Shown: positions 39,471 through 53,430, numbered from the stretch's first letter. The stretch is DNA of 64,000 bases from Ancistrus triradiatus (GCA_025084515.1 JAJAGP010000019.1:474001-538000), one strand, 5' to 3'. Program-made: numbers and translations. Notes: generated by a model from the letters alone, not told the origin.

Positions 39471-40728
39471 TTATTGCTAATCAGTGTATGTCCTATAATC
39501 CCCAAAACATACTAATACATGGCTTGGCTACTCTTAATTTGCCTTAGGTGTGACAGAGAGTAAATGAATGAGTGATTGTGTGATGCTTTGATATGGAGTA
39601 ACACCTTGTCTAGAATGTCCACTTTACACCCAGTATTCAGAGACAGGCCCTGGACTCATAGTGGCCTGCATCAGGATGAACAGTTACTGAAAATTTATTA
39701 ATATATATTAAAAAAAATCCCACAATGACAAACAATAGTGTCACTCCTCATGTATGAGGGGAAATGATCAACGCAAGGGAAGTTATGTTGAGAAACTTCT
39801 GGAGATAATATGCCGCATTCTTGGCAAAACCTATCAAGTTCAGAAACAGCATTGAATAAAGCTCTTTGAAAGGCAAACTAATACAATATATGTCAGTAGA
39901 GTAAAAGCAGGTACTACACTGGCTGCAAAATGCAGCACCTTCAATTGCTAACCATTTTTGAACCTAAACTCAGAAATCAACTCAAATTAGCCCAACGAGA
40001 AAACCTCTTAACAAATATTAATATAGATGTTATGCATCTGGCTTTTGGAAAACATCTTGATTAGTAAGTTGCTAATGGTGCAGGTTCTCAATTGTGAGTA
40101 TTTATAGTGGTGGAGACAAGGGCTTGAGTGATTGCTAATCAGTGCATATAAGAGCCAGGTGTTAGTTTGGATTGTGCTTTAATAGATGCCAGGATCCTTC
40201 TAAGGTTTGTTTGTGTGTTCTAATACTCATTTGAATGCTGGCTGACTCTTCTATTAAAACATTACGGTGTTTCATTATAAAATTGATCATCAGTAATAGC
40301 CATCATTAGTGGAAAATAGCAGTAGGCATAATTTTAATACATTCCGAGATATATGTCATATATTTTGGAATAGAAGTGATCCAAAAATATTCAGCTTCAC
40401 ATTTTCATTACTTTACTCAGCACTTATTTGAAGACCAGTTCCAACAAGTTATGTCAACAGTAGATGCTACTGCAGTCAAAAACTTGCAGTCCTGCCGGCA
40501 TACCCGATCTTTATAATGGCTTTGGACTGTTTCTATAAGCCAGATTTAATTAGAAAACTTGCCATAAAACGTACATAAGAAAATGCAAGTCTGAATACCA
40601 AAGTAGTGAGAAAATGGCCTTGCTACACATTAGAAGAACAGAGACTGGTGATAGGAATAAAAAATAATAAGTAGGCTAGCTCTGCAAAATTCCTTTAAAA
40701 TAAATTCATTTCAACTAATTCAAATGCG
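39471..40728. other. Intergenic, nothing recognised
   Basis: AT-rich. No repeat family or coding signal recognised. Confidence 0.45.
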
Positions 40729-41040
40729 GGCGGCACTGTCCCCTCACGATTCCGAGATCCCCGGTTCGATCCCGACCCTGGACTCCAACTGTGTGGAGTG
40801 TTCTTCCAGTGTTCAATCTGGATTTCTCCAGGTACTCTGGCTTCCTCCCACATTCCAAAGACATGTGCGTTAGGTTAATTGGTGTTTCCAAAGTGGCCTT
40901 ACTTCGTGGGTGTGTGAGTGTATATGCCCTACAGTGGACTGGCACCCTCTCTCGGGTTGTTCCTGCCTGTGTCGCTGGCTAGGCACCGGCTCACCTGCCA
41001 CTCTGACTAGGATAAGCAGATAAGAAAATGAATGAATGAA
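40729..41040 (+). mobile_element. SINE (GGCGGCACGGTGG-type), longest copy
   Basis: GGGCGGCACTGTC head, B box GGTTCGATCCC, TGTGTGGAGT, CTCTGGCTTCCTCCCACATT, CCAAAGACATGTGCGTTAGG, CTACAGTGGACTGGCACCCT, and a GATAAGCAGATAAGAAAATG tail with (AATG)n. It shows that the 3' part includes the TGGACTGGCACC block. Confidence 0.75.
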
Positions 41041-41154
41041 TGAATAATTCAAATGCATTCATATATTTGCAATTATATTTTGTAGTAATATCACGAACTA
41101 TGAAAGTGAAAACAGATCAACAGTATGTAATACCTATTGATATTCTATCAACTA

Positions 41155-42883
41155 CAGTGGTGCTTGAAAGTTTTCGAACCCTTTTGAATGTTCAATATTT
41201 CTACAAAAATATGACCTAAAACATCATGTTTTCATACCAAAAGTCCAAAAGTAGATAAAGAGAACCAATTTAAATAAATTATACAAAATATAATAATTAA
41301 CAGTATAAATAATAATAAACGGTCATTTATTTATTGAAGAAAATTATCCAATATTACATATCTGTGAGTGGCAAAAGTATGTGAACCTCTAGGATTAGCA
41401 GTTGAGAAGCTGAATTTAGAGACAGGTGTTTTCAGTCAAGGGGTCAACTGCATCAACTAACAAAGATCATCCCAAGAGCAAGGTAATAATCTGTGAGGTC
41501 ATAAAGAAACCCCAGCTGACTTCTAAGCAACTAAAGGCTAAAGATCAAAATAGAGCTTTTAGTTTTAAATGATTAATGTGATGTCTGGAGAAAGAAACCT
41601 TCTCCCGTTTGTGAAAACCTGGTAGTGGTATGGTGGTGGTAGTATCATAGTATTTACCTGTTTTGCTGCATCTGGGCCAGGATGACTTGCCACCATTGAT
41701 GGAACAATGAATTCTGAATAATACCAGCAATGTCTAAAGGAAAACATCAGGACTAAAGATGCACCGATTGCAATTTCCTTTCCCTGCTGATTTTTAAAAA
41801 TATATGCGAATTCTGATTTTAGCCGATTCTGATTTTCTTTCTGTCGTAAGAATTATAAATGACAGCATATAGAAACATTATTGTTGAACATTTTAATGAA
41901 AATGTCATCATTGCTAAAGAAAGATAGCAGGGGCGGCTGGCTTTTGCATGCATAGCTCTGTGCTAGTGCTAGCTTTAGCTTTAATGTCTTTGAATTTGTT
42001 AGTTTTATCAAATTTTGCATATTCAGCAGGATTATGCTGTTTTAAAAGTCGTATTAAATTTGTGGTTCTGAACATTTTCTGAGTTGCTCCTCCATGGCTT
42101 ATTTTTGCCATGCATGTGCAGTATTGCAGCAGCACACTCTGATGAGCTTCCATTCTGAAGACATGGCTGTGTCCAAAATGGATCCCTACTCCCTCATTAG
42201 TATCCCTATAGCAGAATCAGTTATATGAGACTGAACAGCCAATCACATGTTAGGGCCGATCATGCTGAAAACCAGCCATTTCCGCTCACCGACATATCGG
42301 GTGGTGCATTTTTTACCAAGACTTCTGTCCATGAAGTGAATCTCAAAAGAAAGTAGGTCATGCAGCAAGACGGTGACAAAGCTCACAAGTCATTCTACCA
42401 AATACTGGTTAAAGGAAAACTAAAGTTAATGTGTTTGAATGGCCAAGTCAAAGCCCTGAAAGTAATCCAATAGAAATGTCACAGAAGAAGTTCACTTAAC
42501 CCAAGAAACCTCAAGAAACCCACCAACATTCCAAAGGTGAAGCTGCTCTGTATGGAAGAATGGGCTAAAACACCTTCAAGGTGATGATGCAGGACTGATC
42601 AACAGTTGTAGAAATGTTGACTAAAAGTTATTTATACAAAGGGATGTCGCACTAGATACTGAAAACAAAGGTTCACATACTTTTGCCACTCACGGATATG
42701 TAATATTGGATCTTTTTCCTCAATAAGTAAATGACCAAGTATGATATTTTTGCCTTGTTTGTTTAACTGGGCTCTCTTTTAGGACTTTTAGGATTTTTGT
42801 GAAAACAAAAATGATGTTTTAGGCCATATTTACACAAATATTTAGAATATTCTAAAGGGTTCACAAACTTTCAAGCACCACTT
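41155..42883 (+). pseudogene. Tc1-like element, family 1, split by a hAT element
   Basis: The left end CAGTGGTGCTTGAAAGTTTT and the inverted right end are flanked by TA (41153-41154, 42884-42885). Large parts of the transposase are deleted. Remnants include ATGGAACAATGAATTCTGAA and, after the hAT, AAGTAGGTCATGCAGCAAGA. 561 bases at 41754-42314 are foreign. Confidence 0.85.
41754..42314 (-). mobile_element. Non-autonomous hAT element with BED-finger remnant
   Basis: It starts TAAAGATGCACC and ends GGTGCATTTTTT, an imperfect terminal inverted repeat around ATGCACC. Flanks ATCAGGAC (41746-41753) and ACCAAGAC (42315-42322) match at 6 of 8 bases, as for a hAT target duplication. On the minus strand (41914-42153) it encodes CTCMAKISHGGATQK and TTNLIRLLKQHNPAEYAKF, a BED zinc-finger of the ZBED/hAT type. 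No catalytic domain. Confidence 0.8.
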
Positions 42884-42885
42884 TA

Positions 42886-45120
42886 CAGTAAAGTTTTAGA
42901 AACATGTTCTTTTGTTATTTATTTACCCACAGTAATCTGCCATCTTTTTCTTTTCTTCACACAGGATAATTTTAAGCTCCTCAAGCATATAATTAAGCAT
43001 ACTTATTTCTTGATTTGTTTAAGCATTAAACAGTAGAGTTACAGACAGAAACATGAGACTATGTCAGAGATCTACAGTATTCCTTTTATTTCTGCCTATA
43101 AATGGATTGTAAGTTTGATTGTGACTTGAAACATCCCCTTGGAATGCACTTCTGAGCTCACCCACACATTCCCTCTGGTGCAGCTATTCAGGTGTACTAA
43201 CCCTATTCCAGTCTGACTATGTTCCTATTCCCTATTCCATGTTGATGCTCTACTCTGTGGAGCCCAATCCCTGAAGGGTGAAGTAGCATCTGCTAAGAGG
43301 GCAAGGGTAGATGGGGCACCGTGGATGCTGCAGACCCCTTAACCATCTGGTCAGTGGCCAAATGAGGAGCCCAGGGTGTGGCTTTGCCCCTACGCAGCCC
43401 ACAGGCAGATTAGCAGCCCTATTCAGTACACTGTTTGTGCGGTAGCACCCAGGCGAGGTCCAGCTGTCTGCAGCCACAGGGATACACTAATTCCACCGCA
43501 GGTCAGCAGCTCTGCATCTTTAAGTAGCTCCTAAAAGGTCACATCCGCTGAGGAGAAGCCAGCCAAATCTCTGTGACTTTTGTCCCCCTGCGAAGTCAGT
43601 ACTTGGTCTGAATCAAAGGCTAAGTTGATATACAGGGAAGGCTTAAGGCTTTATCTTTTATCAACACTTCAATCCTTCTAAGAGGGAGCTCGTCCTTTGA
43701 AGCTGATGGTTATGTTTTCAGAAGGGTGTATTAAGTGCTTGGTGTTTCTTAGAAAATGCCCATCGTGTGTTGTGTTGTATCAGAGGATTTGATTTAGTGT
43801 GTTATTGCAAGAGTTCTTAATGTTTAAGCAAACACTGCAAAGCTTAGACAGGTCAGTAGAAGCTCATATTTATTGTTAATGGAAGACTGAACTTGCTTCA
43901 AATCTCATGGACGATCCCAGTCTTAAGCCACTTCTTAGAGAGAAAGTAATGCCAGAATTAAGGAATCAGGGCTAAGTTTGCAGTGGACTGCCTTTATATC
44001 CGTGCCAGCAAAAGGTTTTCTAGGGTAAATGTAATGATTCATAAGACCGATCGTATCGTTTCATGTATGGGTGAGCCAAAAAGAGTACAAATACTACGAT
44101 GTATCTTAATAAACAGGGAAACAAGGTAAAGCTTTTGTTTAAGTTAAAGTAGTTAAGGTTTCAGCTTGTGTAATTACCATGTTCTATTGTGTCTGTGTAG
44201 TGAAGGCATTTAACTTTATTCAAGAGAATAGTGCCGGGATGTTTTGGAACATCAGTTCAGCATCACAGATGCTACCCTCATATGTGCTGCTTAATGATGT
44301 TCATTAATTGTACTGCTAAACTTTATATACAGTACAAAACTCATTTTAATGATAGCTAGAATCAACAAACAATTAAATAAACCCCTTGCTATGCCAGTTT
44401 CTCATACAGACCAATTTATTTCTTAAAAGAATAAACACCACATTGACAAAAAGGCAAAACCATGTCATAACTACAACAATCCCCTACTCTTGAAAATGCC
44501 TCTCACCAGAATGAGTCTAGCTGTTCTTCACAGCAACAAAAGAGATTAATTGTTCCAACACATGTGCAATAATTGCTTGACTCCATGCCCAACCAATAGA
44601 GTGTGCAATGCCAGTCCACAGAGTAATCAAGGTGATTTGGCAAGCGCTGCCTTGCATACATTGTACCGTAAAGTCGTCATCCTATGCTGCACAAGAGCTG
44701 CCCACATATTGCCTTAAGGGCCTTCCTGTGCCAGAGATGTGATGTAAATAGGAACCAGGGGCACTGACTAATCAAATAGAAGTGTGTCTGAATGGTCTCT
44801 GTCAGCATTATGACTGGAGATAGACTACTGATTGTTCACTGGGGTTTACAATTATCAGTACAATTGCCTCTTAGGGCTACACGTGTATATGTGAGACAGA
44901 TGGATTTTGTAATCTTCTTAATTTTTCTATGCCATATCATCCAAGTTCCTGTGCTCTTGATCAATAACCTTTATCCCCATATGTATCCAGCCCAACTCTC
45001 TCCCTTCTCTCAGAATATGATGAACCTGCTGTCAATGCAAGGGGAAGAAATCCGGGAAAAATATTCAACTTCAAACATTAATTCTCGAAAACTACAAGAA
45101 AAAAACAGAAAGGAATAAAA
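42886..45120. other. Intergenic, no gene recognised
   Basis: No transposon recognised, unusual for this window. 43250-43620 is GC-richer and complex. Possible regulatory DNA, unproven. Confidence 0.35.
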
Positions 45121-46700
45121 CGATTGGGCTGTTTTCCCAGTTCCTCTCAGCCCGAGGCAGATTTAATGGCTTTTCTCCACTCGGATGCAGGTGAGGGGAG
45201 TCTGATTCCAGCTGAATCACGCTCAATCCCCTTCCCCCTCCTCCTGAACCACAGGCTCAGCCAATCCCTATGCTTCTTGCAGCTGGACAGCAGCCATATT
45301 GTTATTAAAACCTGCAGGCGTGCTGAACACAGCCTCTGCGCATCGCCCTCCAGTGCCGCGAGGAATTAGGGAAAAAAAACATACACCAAATATTCGAAAA
45401 AAGAATTGGAATCTTAAAACCCAACGAGGGGAGGACAGAACCTGACAGGTTTAGTATGATGATGGAGAAGGCCAAGTATGGGGTGTGTGGTTAGTAGTGA
45501 AAAGCTGATGGCTGAATTTATAGAGAGTGAAATGGGCTGGCTTTGATACCAGCTAACGTCAAAACACCTCACTTTCCCACAATAAGCTAGATTGATTTTG
45601 TAGGCACTTTTGCAAAGTTTTCCCTGTTTCACTAATGGCATGCTAATGCTCCCCCGGTGCCGGGCGTTCTGCGTTAGCTTTGATAACGCTGAGCTTTTCT
45701 CACCTGCAGCCAACATCACTGCATGGTTCCACCAGGCACCATATGCAAATTATTATTAATGGTGATTCATTTACTTTGCATCCTGTGCCAATCTTCAATA
45801 GCAGAAAAAAAATAACGAGAAGAGTGAAAACCAGTCCCATGATGGGAGTTTAAGCCCCTCTCCCCATATCGTCCACCTTCAAGGTTGCTGAGGCAACATC
45901 CAATCAGGAGCCTTGGTGCCAGTGCGGTTGGCGCTGTCTTCGTTAGGCGCAGGTGGAACACATATGGGACAATGGCCCATCTGGGTGTGCCAGCGGCACC
46001 CATTTTAATCACACCATTGCCATGGTACTGGGTAATGGAGACGTCGAGTAGACTGCTGGGAGGAGGCCAGACCTTGTCTATGCCAGGCGGGATAGTGGGA
46101 CAGGAGACACTAATGTCCAGAATGAAGGGCTGATGACATAGACAGACTTGCAATCAAATCCATCACTGAAGTAATACGATCCCCTGGCACCCAATAAATT
46201 CAAAGGAAATTACACCATCATCTCATCAGCATAGTAAATACGGAAAGGATTAAATCGATGCACATACCTATATGGTAAAGTCACAGTATTACATCTCACC
46301 TCTCTCTTACCTCCACTGGTGCCTAATGGTAAAGCTAACTCCAACACTAGTGCTAATGGAAATGGGGTGGCATGTGTGTCTAATGAATCAATCAACCAGG
46401 GCACCTTATCAACTGAAGCACATTTACAGTGAGCAAGCCCAGTTCAGGTTAATTAAAACACAAAAGCCAAGGAGAGAAGGCCTGGCATCCATCCCTTGCC
46501 CAGTCTAAGCCTGATTATGCCATACTGGGGAAGAGGATTTGGGGCTGAGAGTGTAATTTTAACCCCCCCCCCACACAAAACTACCAACCCCCTACTACGC
46601 TCCCACACATACAAAAATAAATCACCTCTTTGCCTCTTTCTGCACCTGCCCCATTTCAATTAATGTTCGTCAACTTCTAGCTGAGCTTTAAAGTTTAAAT
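45121..46700. other. GC-richer, repeat-free intergenic block
   Basis: 45121-45370 and 45840-46140 are distinctly more GC-rich than the neighbourhood. The minus frame 45767-46153 (128 codons) carries no motif I recognise and lacks convincing splice context. A poly-C tract lies at 46563-46571. Confidence 0.35.
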
Positions 46701-48514
46701 GGATTGCCACAAAGCTTTTACATTTCCTTAAAAACAAAAATACAGACTTGATTTAAAATATCAATGTTGTTAAATATAATTTCCTTTATTTGAGATCAGA
46801 ATGAGAATGGCTGTAACTAACTGTGAAACTAAAGCAGGTGGCCTCCAAATGTTCATGCTTGCTAATCATCTTTGCAGGAAAAACGCTATAAAGATGTACA
46901 CCATTTATGTTTGCACCAAGAAGTAAGGTAATACCATGCCAAAACTTTATAAGACACACATTTTGCTTGGTTTATCTGATGTTTGAGTCAAGTAGAGAAA
47001 GCTTTTCTGCAGGAAACACACTTTAAGATGAGCTCACCGCATATGCTTTGTCCAAATTGGGGCTCATTATGGAGATATCTGGAAACCACTTCCAGAACTA
47101 TCCATAATGAGAGCTATTGGTTAAACATAAAGAGTGCCAGTCATTACCTTCCCTGCAAATCACCCACTTTCTCTAAATGGGAAAGTAATTCTTCAAACCA
47201 TTACAGTTTTGGATTTGGAGTTTAAAGACTGATAAATACAAGTAAGACACCAATATACAAAAAAGACAGCATGCATACACACAGATCAACTTTTCAGTCT
47301 ATTTGGGGTGAAGCTGTGTTTTGTTATAGGCTGAGTTACAGGCTTACACTCATAGCACAATGCAGTAGGCCTACTACTGAGCTCCATTGAAACATATATT
47401 TCCAATTATATACACAAACCCACCATAAGACCACAGCTGCCATAATCACAGGAATACCTGACTGAAATATGTCTGTTTTTTTTATATTCCATATACACAC
47501 CATATCACGACCAATTATTTAGAACAAGGCTGAAAAAAGTTTTATTCTGAGTTTCTGTGGTGCACTCTAAGAACATTTATGAACATAAAACTACCCGCAT
47601 TAAGAGGTGCATCATAATGATGGATACTATTACAGTGCTATTTTCTCATGCCACCATAATCTCAGTATGCATATTCCTCTAGCCCTTTCACCATCTGCAG
47701 CCAGAGCCTCAGGGGTAGAGGAAGAAGCAGTACAGTGAAGGCATTGTGTGCCCTGACTCGGAGGGGGATGGATTTTTCAGAGCTGGAGAACACGAATGAG
47801 ATTGATTAGAGTCAGGGAAATTAAAGCTTTTGGAAAATTATAACATAAGCTGACTATGGGAGACTATGAGGAAATCTTTTTCACCATCTAGAGTCCATAA
47901 CTCCTTCCTCTCCTTCCAGTTTCATTGGCTTACATACATGTGTGATGAATAATGGTACAAACGTCAGTGTGCACACATGTATGTGCTGTGGTGTGACTAT
48001 CCCTGACTATCTTCTCGTAGAACAAAACCCTCAGCCCCTGTCCAAATAAAATAATAGTTATAATATTTAAAAATATCAGAAATAATTAGAAAGACAAGAC
48101 AATACAATATGGGCATGCAAACAGACAACAGATTTATGAGATTATTTGCGACAGAAGGTGAAACACCAAAATATTAAACCACAAACTTTACATGAATTGT
48201 GCAACAGTTAGTGGGAGAGTGAGCTAAAACATACAGAAATTCAAGGCACAGGATTGTTGCTATTAAGCATAGGTAAGGTGTAACTATTATTACTGAAAAA
48301 AATGACGTGTGACAGTTTTTTTGTTCAGTGGTCAAACATTTATAAATACAATATAAATATAAGCTGTATATAGTACACACAGAAAACAACCATACCTCCT
48401 TTTGTTTGTTTTGGTTTACTTAAAGTCTCTTTCAGCCTCAATAGCTATTTAACTACAGACACAAAGTTACATTGGTACACAAGGTTACATCGGAACTAGT
48501 CATACTTACTCAGA
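46701..48514. other. Intergenic, nothing recognised
   Basis: An 11-base inverted repeat (CTCATTATGGA / TCCATAATGAG) near 47063-47110 is the only structure noted. Confidence 0.4.
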
Positions 48515-48713
48515 TCGAGCCAATTTAGTGCAATCAGTTAAACTAATGCGTGTTTTTGGACTGTGGGAGGAAACCAGAGTACACGAAATAAATCCACGCA
48601 GATTCAAGGTGGGCATGCAGACTCAACACAAGCAGAGTCCGAGGTTGGAATCAAACCAGGGACGTTGGAGCTGTGAGGTGACAGTGCTAATTGCTGCACC
48701 ACCATGCCGCCCA
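48515..48713 (-). mobile_element. SINE (GGCGGCACGGTGG-type), reverse copy
   Basis: Minus strand: GGGCGGCATGGTGGTGCAGC head, CTCACAGCTCC, CTCTGGTTTCCTCCCACAGT, CCAAAAACACGCATTAG. Head intact, tail truncated. Confidence 0.7.
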
Positions 48714-49047
48714 TACCCCTTTTAAATAATCCCCTTTTTATAAAGCCTAAAATTAAAGATTGTTGTCACATGCACAGGCCAGCCATGATCGTAGACCAAC
48801 CATAAACACCTGTATGTCCTTTAAAGTTGCCACTGGCCTGTTGGTAGCTTCCATGATCAATATCTTCCTGGCCACCCGGTTTGGGCAAGGTGTTGATGGT
48901 GAAAATATACTTTCCACTTTTTAATAAATATTATTCTGAAATCTTATTGTATCTTTCTCATAGCTTGTGCCTTTTTGCAACTTTATCCCAGTTTTATTAA
49001 TAGATCAATATTTTTAAATGTTATTTTCACTTTGCTCTTGAGATGGT
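48714..49047. other. Intergenic spacer
   Basis: Nothing recognised between two reverse SINE copies. Confidence 0.4.
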
Positions 49048-49349
49048 GCCTAACCGGTGGCACAGGGTGCAAGGAAGGAACAACCCTAGACAGGATACCA
49101 ATCCATCGTAGGACACACACTTATACACACACTCACACACTAGGGGCACTTTGGAAACACCAGATCACTTAACACACATCTTTGGATTGTGGGAGGAACC
49201 CAGAACACCTGGAGTAAACCCTCAAGGACAAGGGGAGGACAGAGAGGACATCCAAAATCCACACGGGCAGAGTCTGGGGTCAAGATCGAACCAAGGACCT
49301 CTGAGCTGTGAGGCGACAGTGCTAACCACTGCACCACCGTGCCACTCCT
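49048..49349 (-). mobile_element. SINE (GGCGGCACGGTGG-type), reverse copy
   Basis: Minus strand: GAGTGGCACGGTGGTGCAGT head, CTGTCGCCTCACAGCTC, B-box-like GGTTCGATC, CCACAATCCAAAGATG, and a tail ending in CCGGTTAGGCACC. Nearly full length. Confidence 0.75.
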
Positions 49350-52300
49350 GATTGAATTACATGTGTTGTTGATTTTCTAAATGAAAAATATTTAATAGCA
49401 CATGTGCAGGTCATGGACTTAAATATGGCATAGCTCTGCAGATGAACCATTAAAATCCTTGAAGTTCTGAGAACGATGCCCAGACATCTGCACATACTAA
49501 ATTTTTGATTTAATTATTTTTTTCAATATGCTTTATAATATATGCCTAATTTGTTTCATATGCATGTTCCCTGGAGCAATTATGTTATTATATATTTTAT
49601 TAGAAAATCAGAAAAACATGTTTTTTGGTCAAACTTGCATCAGATTTTATCTAACGCAAAATCAAAGTGAAATTCGCTCACCCAGTTCTGTCTTCCTCCT
49701 TGGAATTTTATATATCCAGCCAAGAAGGCTAATTTTTCTATAGAATTAATCTGCCTTGGTTTTAACTGTCAAATCCAGACGACCATTATGGAAACATGGC
49801 AGTAATATTAGATTTCAGGTCTCATGCACATACCACACACTTCAAGTAAAGTCTTCTTTTAGCAACTTGTATACAATATGCTGAATACATTACATTTACA
49901 AACTTACAGTTCTGTAAATATGGGCTATATATTAACAAATGTAACTAATGACTAATATATATAATATATTATTTTCATACTGAACAAAGAAAGTATATGA
50001 GGCATGGATTAAACTGGGTGAAAAGAGCTTGGCTAGGAGTGAACTTTTAAGGCCATTTCCTGTGAGCAATTTCTATCATTGCTCTCTGTCTTGTGCTACG
50101 CTCTCTGTCAGCCATTATTTAACCTATGATGTTGTGATGGGCAGCATCCCAAAACCTAAAGCAGCCATGGGGAGAGAAAAAGGAAGAGAGTAAATTTTGA
50201 TCAACACTTCATTCTTTACATTTTCCAAGAAGGGATATGGATTCCAATGAATGGGGCTTTAACTTTGTTTAACTTTGATTTTTGGTTGCAACGTAAATCC
50301 ATGGTGTTAAAAGAAGCTAAAATGAGCTTACTACATATATTTGTCAGTGGGCAATATAGGAAATAAAGCAGGATATTTTCCAGAAGTATTGTATCCATGC
50401 ATAAATGATGTCAATCTTTAGTTTTTACTGCAAATCACCCATTATAAAGAATTGGTGTCCTAACGTTGGGTCTATTGAATTCAGGATTAAGTGAATTAAT
50501 GGAACGAGCAGGACCGGAACCTGTATCTGTACGTACGCATGCCCTTGCTAACATGCTTGCTACACTCAAATACAATAAATATCTTAATGACTAATAATAA
50601 TGTTTATTGCAATAATTACTGCAGCGAACGTCGTTGATGCATTTCTAATACATCACAAACAGCATTGATTCCTATCTTGAATAAACTGCACTTTATTCTT
50701 ATGCTTAGCTCCACTCCTGCTTTTCTCTGTAGCAATGTACAGGTTGTGTTTGGGCCTCTGGGGCTCTGCTAGGGAGAACAGCAGTGGGGTAGGAGAGTGA
50801 TCGGGATTGATGGTGATTGCTTTAGCATGTGGGGTTGTGGTGGACGATAGGCCCAGCTTCATAAAGCCTGCCTCGACTGAGGTTAGCTAAGGTGAGAGTG
50901 AGTAAGGCAGGATAGCTGCACTGGCCCTATGCCCATCTGTAAATACTCATACATCTGCTGGACTCTCAGACTCATCTGTTGCTTCTTGTTGAGTGCTTTA
51001 GTGTGTGTCTGTGTAGACTGTTGTTATATATGTTAGAAACTCTTGTACTGCATGCATAACATGTTCAGTAGAGTGCTGTGGAGTTTGTCTGAGTTTGTTT
51101 CCCTAACCCCAACATTAACTTCAGTAACCAAAAGCTTTGATCAAAAGTATTTTGGCTCTTTTGGTTTTAACATAACAGTAGCCATTTTGTAACAAATGTT
51201 AGAGTTTCAGAAGTGTCCTCACTAGTCAAAATTCCTATTTTTCCTATTATTGAGACATTTGGTCCTCAAAGGTACAGCAAGACAAGGTATACACACACTC
51301 ACACATACCATTTGTCTTTCTGTCATTGTGGGGACCTTCCATTGACATAATGATTACTGCAGCTAATTAACACTATTATTTTAATCAGTTATTTTAATGA
51401 ATAAACTACATAGACTTCCCTCTTCATAATTGAAATGCTGGCTTTAGTACTGTTGTTGTTCATATCAGATCAGTACGTCATGCATTCAGGTTGTGTCTAC
51501 TTTCCACAAACTGTACGCTTTAAATTATTTTAAAGCTTTAAATGAATTGCTTTAATTGCAGTTAAAATCTTGCATATCAGTTAATGTTGCATTGCAACAT
51601 TAAAATTGGTGTCTAACTAATATGTGAAGAAATATAAATATGTAAATTTAATGATTTTAATAACTCCTGCACTAACCACCACTGATTTTAGACATAATAT
51701 TTAGTGATGTAGTTGAGTGTCATAAAGTCATATTGATCTTACTTTACAAATAACATCATAACATCTAAAAATAAAGGACGAAGGTGGATATCTTGAGGTA
51801 GAGGTTTGGGGTGAATGTCTTATGTTTACATACTGTTTATCATTTAAATAAAGTGTTAATAAACACATCTATACGACCATCACCAGTATTTTGTCTATGC
51901 AGCCATTTGGCACCCTGATCAAATTTTACAGGGCTACTTCCCTTCCCTTCACATCGTTGGACGTGACGGCAACACACTCACAAACCATTAGACTCCATTA
52001 TCTGTGACTGAACCAGTGCCAGTGAGTCCATTCAAATAATTGACACCTCAAGCTAGTCCAAATTATATTTCCCACAATGCGCTGCTCTTGATTACTCATA
52101 ATTAGCCTCATATTCTGCAGAAGCCATAGACGATTATGACGACAATTAAAAATGTAGTCTTTACAATGTTATAAAAAGAACAGCCAGACTATACAAACAA
52201 GCTGCGTCAACTTGTATCAGTTTTTTGGCTTTCAAAAGGCGCAGCAACTGACTTTACTTTCAGGAGGCAGAGTGGCAGCTTTATGAATTTAGTAGCACCT

Positions 52301-52685
52301 GAACAACATATTCAACTGCATTACTGTATAACTAAATAAACTTTATTAATATGAAGGTAAAGAGTATCTGCATCCTCATTTACCCAGTGTTAAACGTTTC
52401 AGTTAAAACGCTTTAATGTTTAATCTGCATATATCTCTTTTCCCCACTTGTGCTAGTGTTTGGAAGACTTGTGTTTTGTATGTAACACTTTACTTAAAGA
52501 TACATTCAAACCAGGAAAAAACATTTAGTTGTCAGAAAAGGATCCAACTGCTGAAAGCCCCCACTTCAACTTCATCACCTGTATCCTCCATTGCCTGGAG
52601 AAGAGACATGCATTCAAGCGGATGGCAATCATACACCTTCCATCACCACACTGAAAAATCTCTTTAGCTGGGTTTAAGAATAGGG
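49350..52685. other. Intergenic, no gene recognised
   Basis: About 3.3 kb of AT-rich sequence with no recognised repeats, exons or RNA genes. Confidence 0.4.
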
Positions 52686-52883
52686 AACGTAGTGGTAGCC
52701 TAGTGGTAAAAGTACTGGACTCTGGACCAGAAGGTCCAGGGTTCAAATCCCACCTCTGCCAGGCTGCCACTGTTGAGTCCTTGAGCAAGACCCTTAACCC
52801 ACAACTGCTTGGATTATAAAACTGTACCAATTGTAAGTCGCTCTGGATAAGGGCGTCTGCTAAATTCTGTAAATGTAAATGTA
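52686..52883 (+). mobile_element. tRNA-derived SINE with L2-like tail
   Basis: GTAGTGGTAGCCTAGTGGTA head, B box GGGTTCAAATCC, CTTGAGCAAGACCCTTAACC, tail GTCGCTCTGGATAAGGGCGT. Full length and the best preserved with the copy at 5007. Confidence 0.85.
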
Positions 52884-52899
52884 GTGAGATATATATTGT

Positions 52900-53430
52900 T
52901 GGTGTTCAGTGATCCAGTTGTGCAGCACAGCAGCCCAGTGGAAGTCACGGTGTCAAACATGACACCTGCATTGCTTTGGTCCACCCTTTTGCTTAGTTGG
53001 AATGAGAATGCCATGTAGTATGTCATATTGTTGTAGCGTGTTGATGTTGTGTTGGTGTTGACCAAGGTTGGCATAGTTGACTAAGTGACCAAGACTGGCA
53101 TGGTAATGAATAGCACCTTGCTGGCTAACAGCTGAGCACATGGAGATTTTTTTTCCTTCCTGCTGTTTAGGGACATTCACAATGGCATAGCTGCCAGTAA
53201 TGTCCCTGTTCTTCTTTTGACTAGGTTAAAGCCAACCTCATCAATAAAAATATAAACATGCTGCATATATATGGGCTTGTCTAAAATGGACTGTGTATTA
53301 TGGCACAGCCAAATTCAGATGAACTGGGTGTCAAAACTGAGGGTTAGCGAAAAGCACTATCAATATGTGAAAGTAATATATTTCTGTCAACTGTTTCAGT
53401 CTTTGAGCAAGATGCTGCAGCACGTTAGAG
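52900..53430 (-). pseudogene. Degenerate IS630/Tc1-mariner-type transposase
   Basis: Minus-strand frames read FIFIDEVGFNLVKRRTGTLL near 53265-53210, then ISMCSAVSQQGAIHYHASLG from about 53135. This is the first-Asp block (IDEVGFN) and following strand of an IS630-like transposase family seen in fish. Frames shift between the two. No terminal repeats found. Confidence 0.6.

Noticed and set aside
45767..46153. 128-codon minus-strand frame as a gene or exon
   Set aside because: No recognised domain, no clear splice sites and no homologue that I can name. Kept only as part of a region to check.
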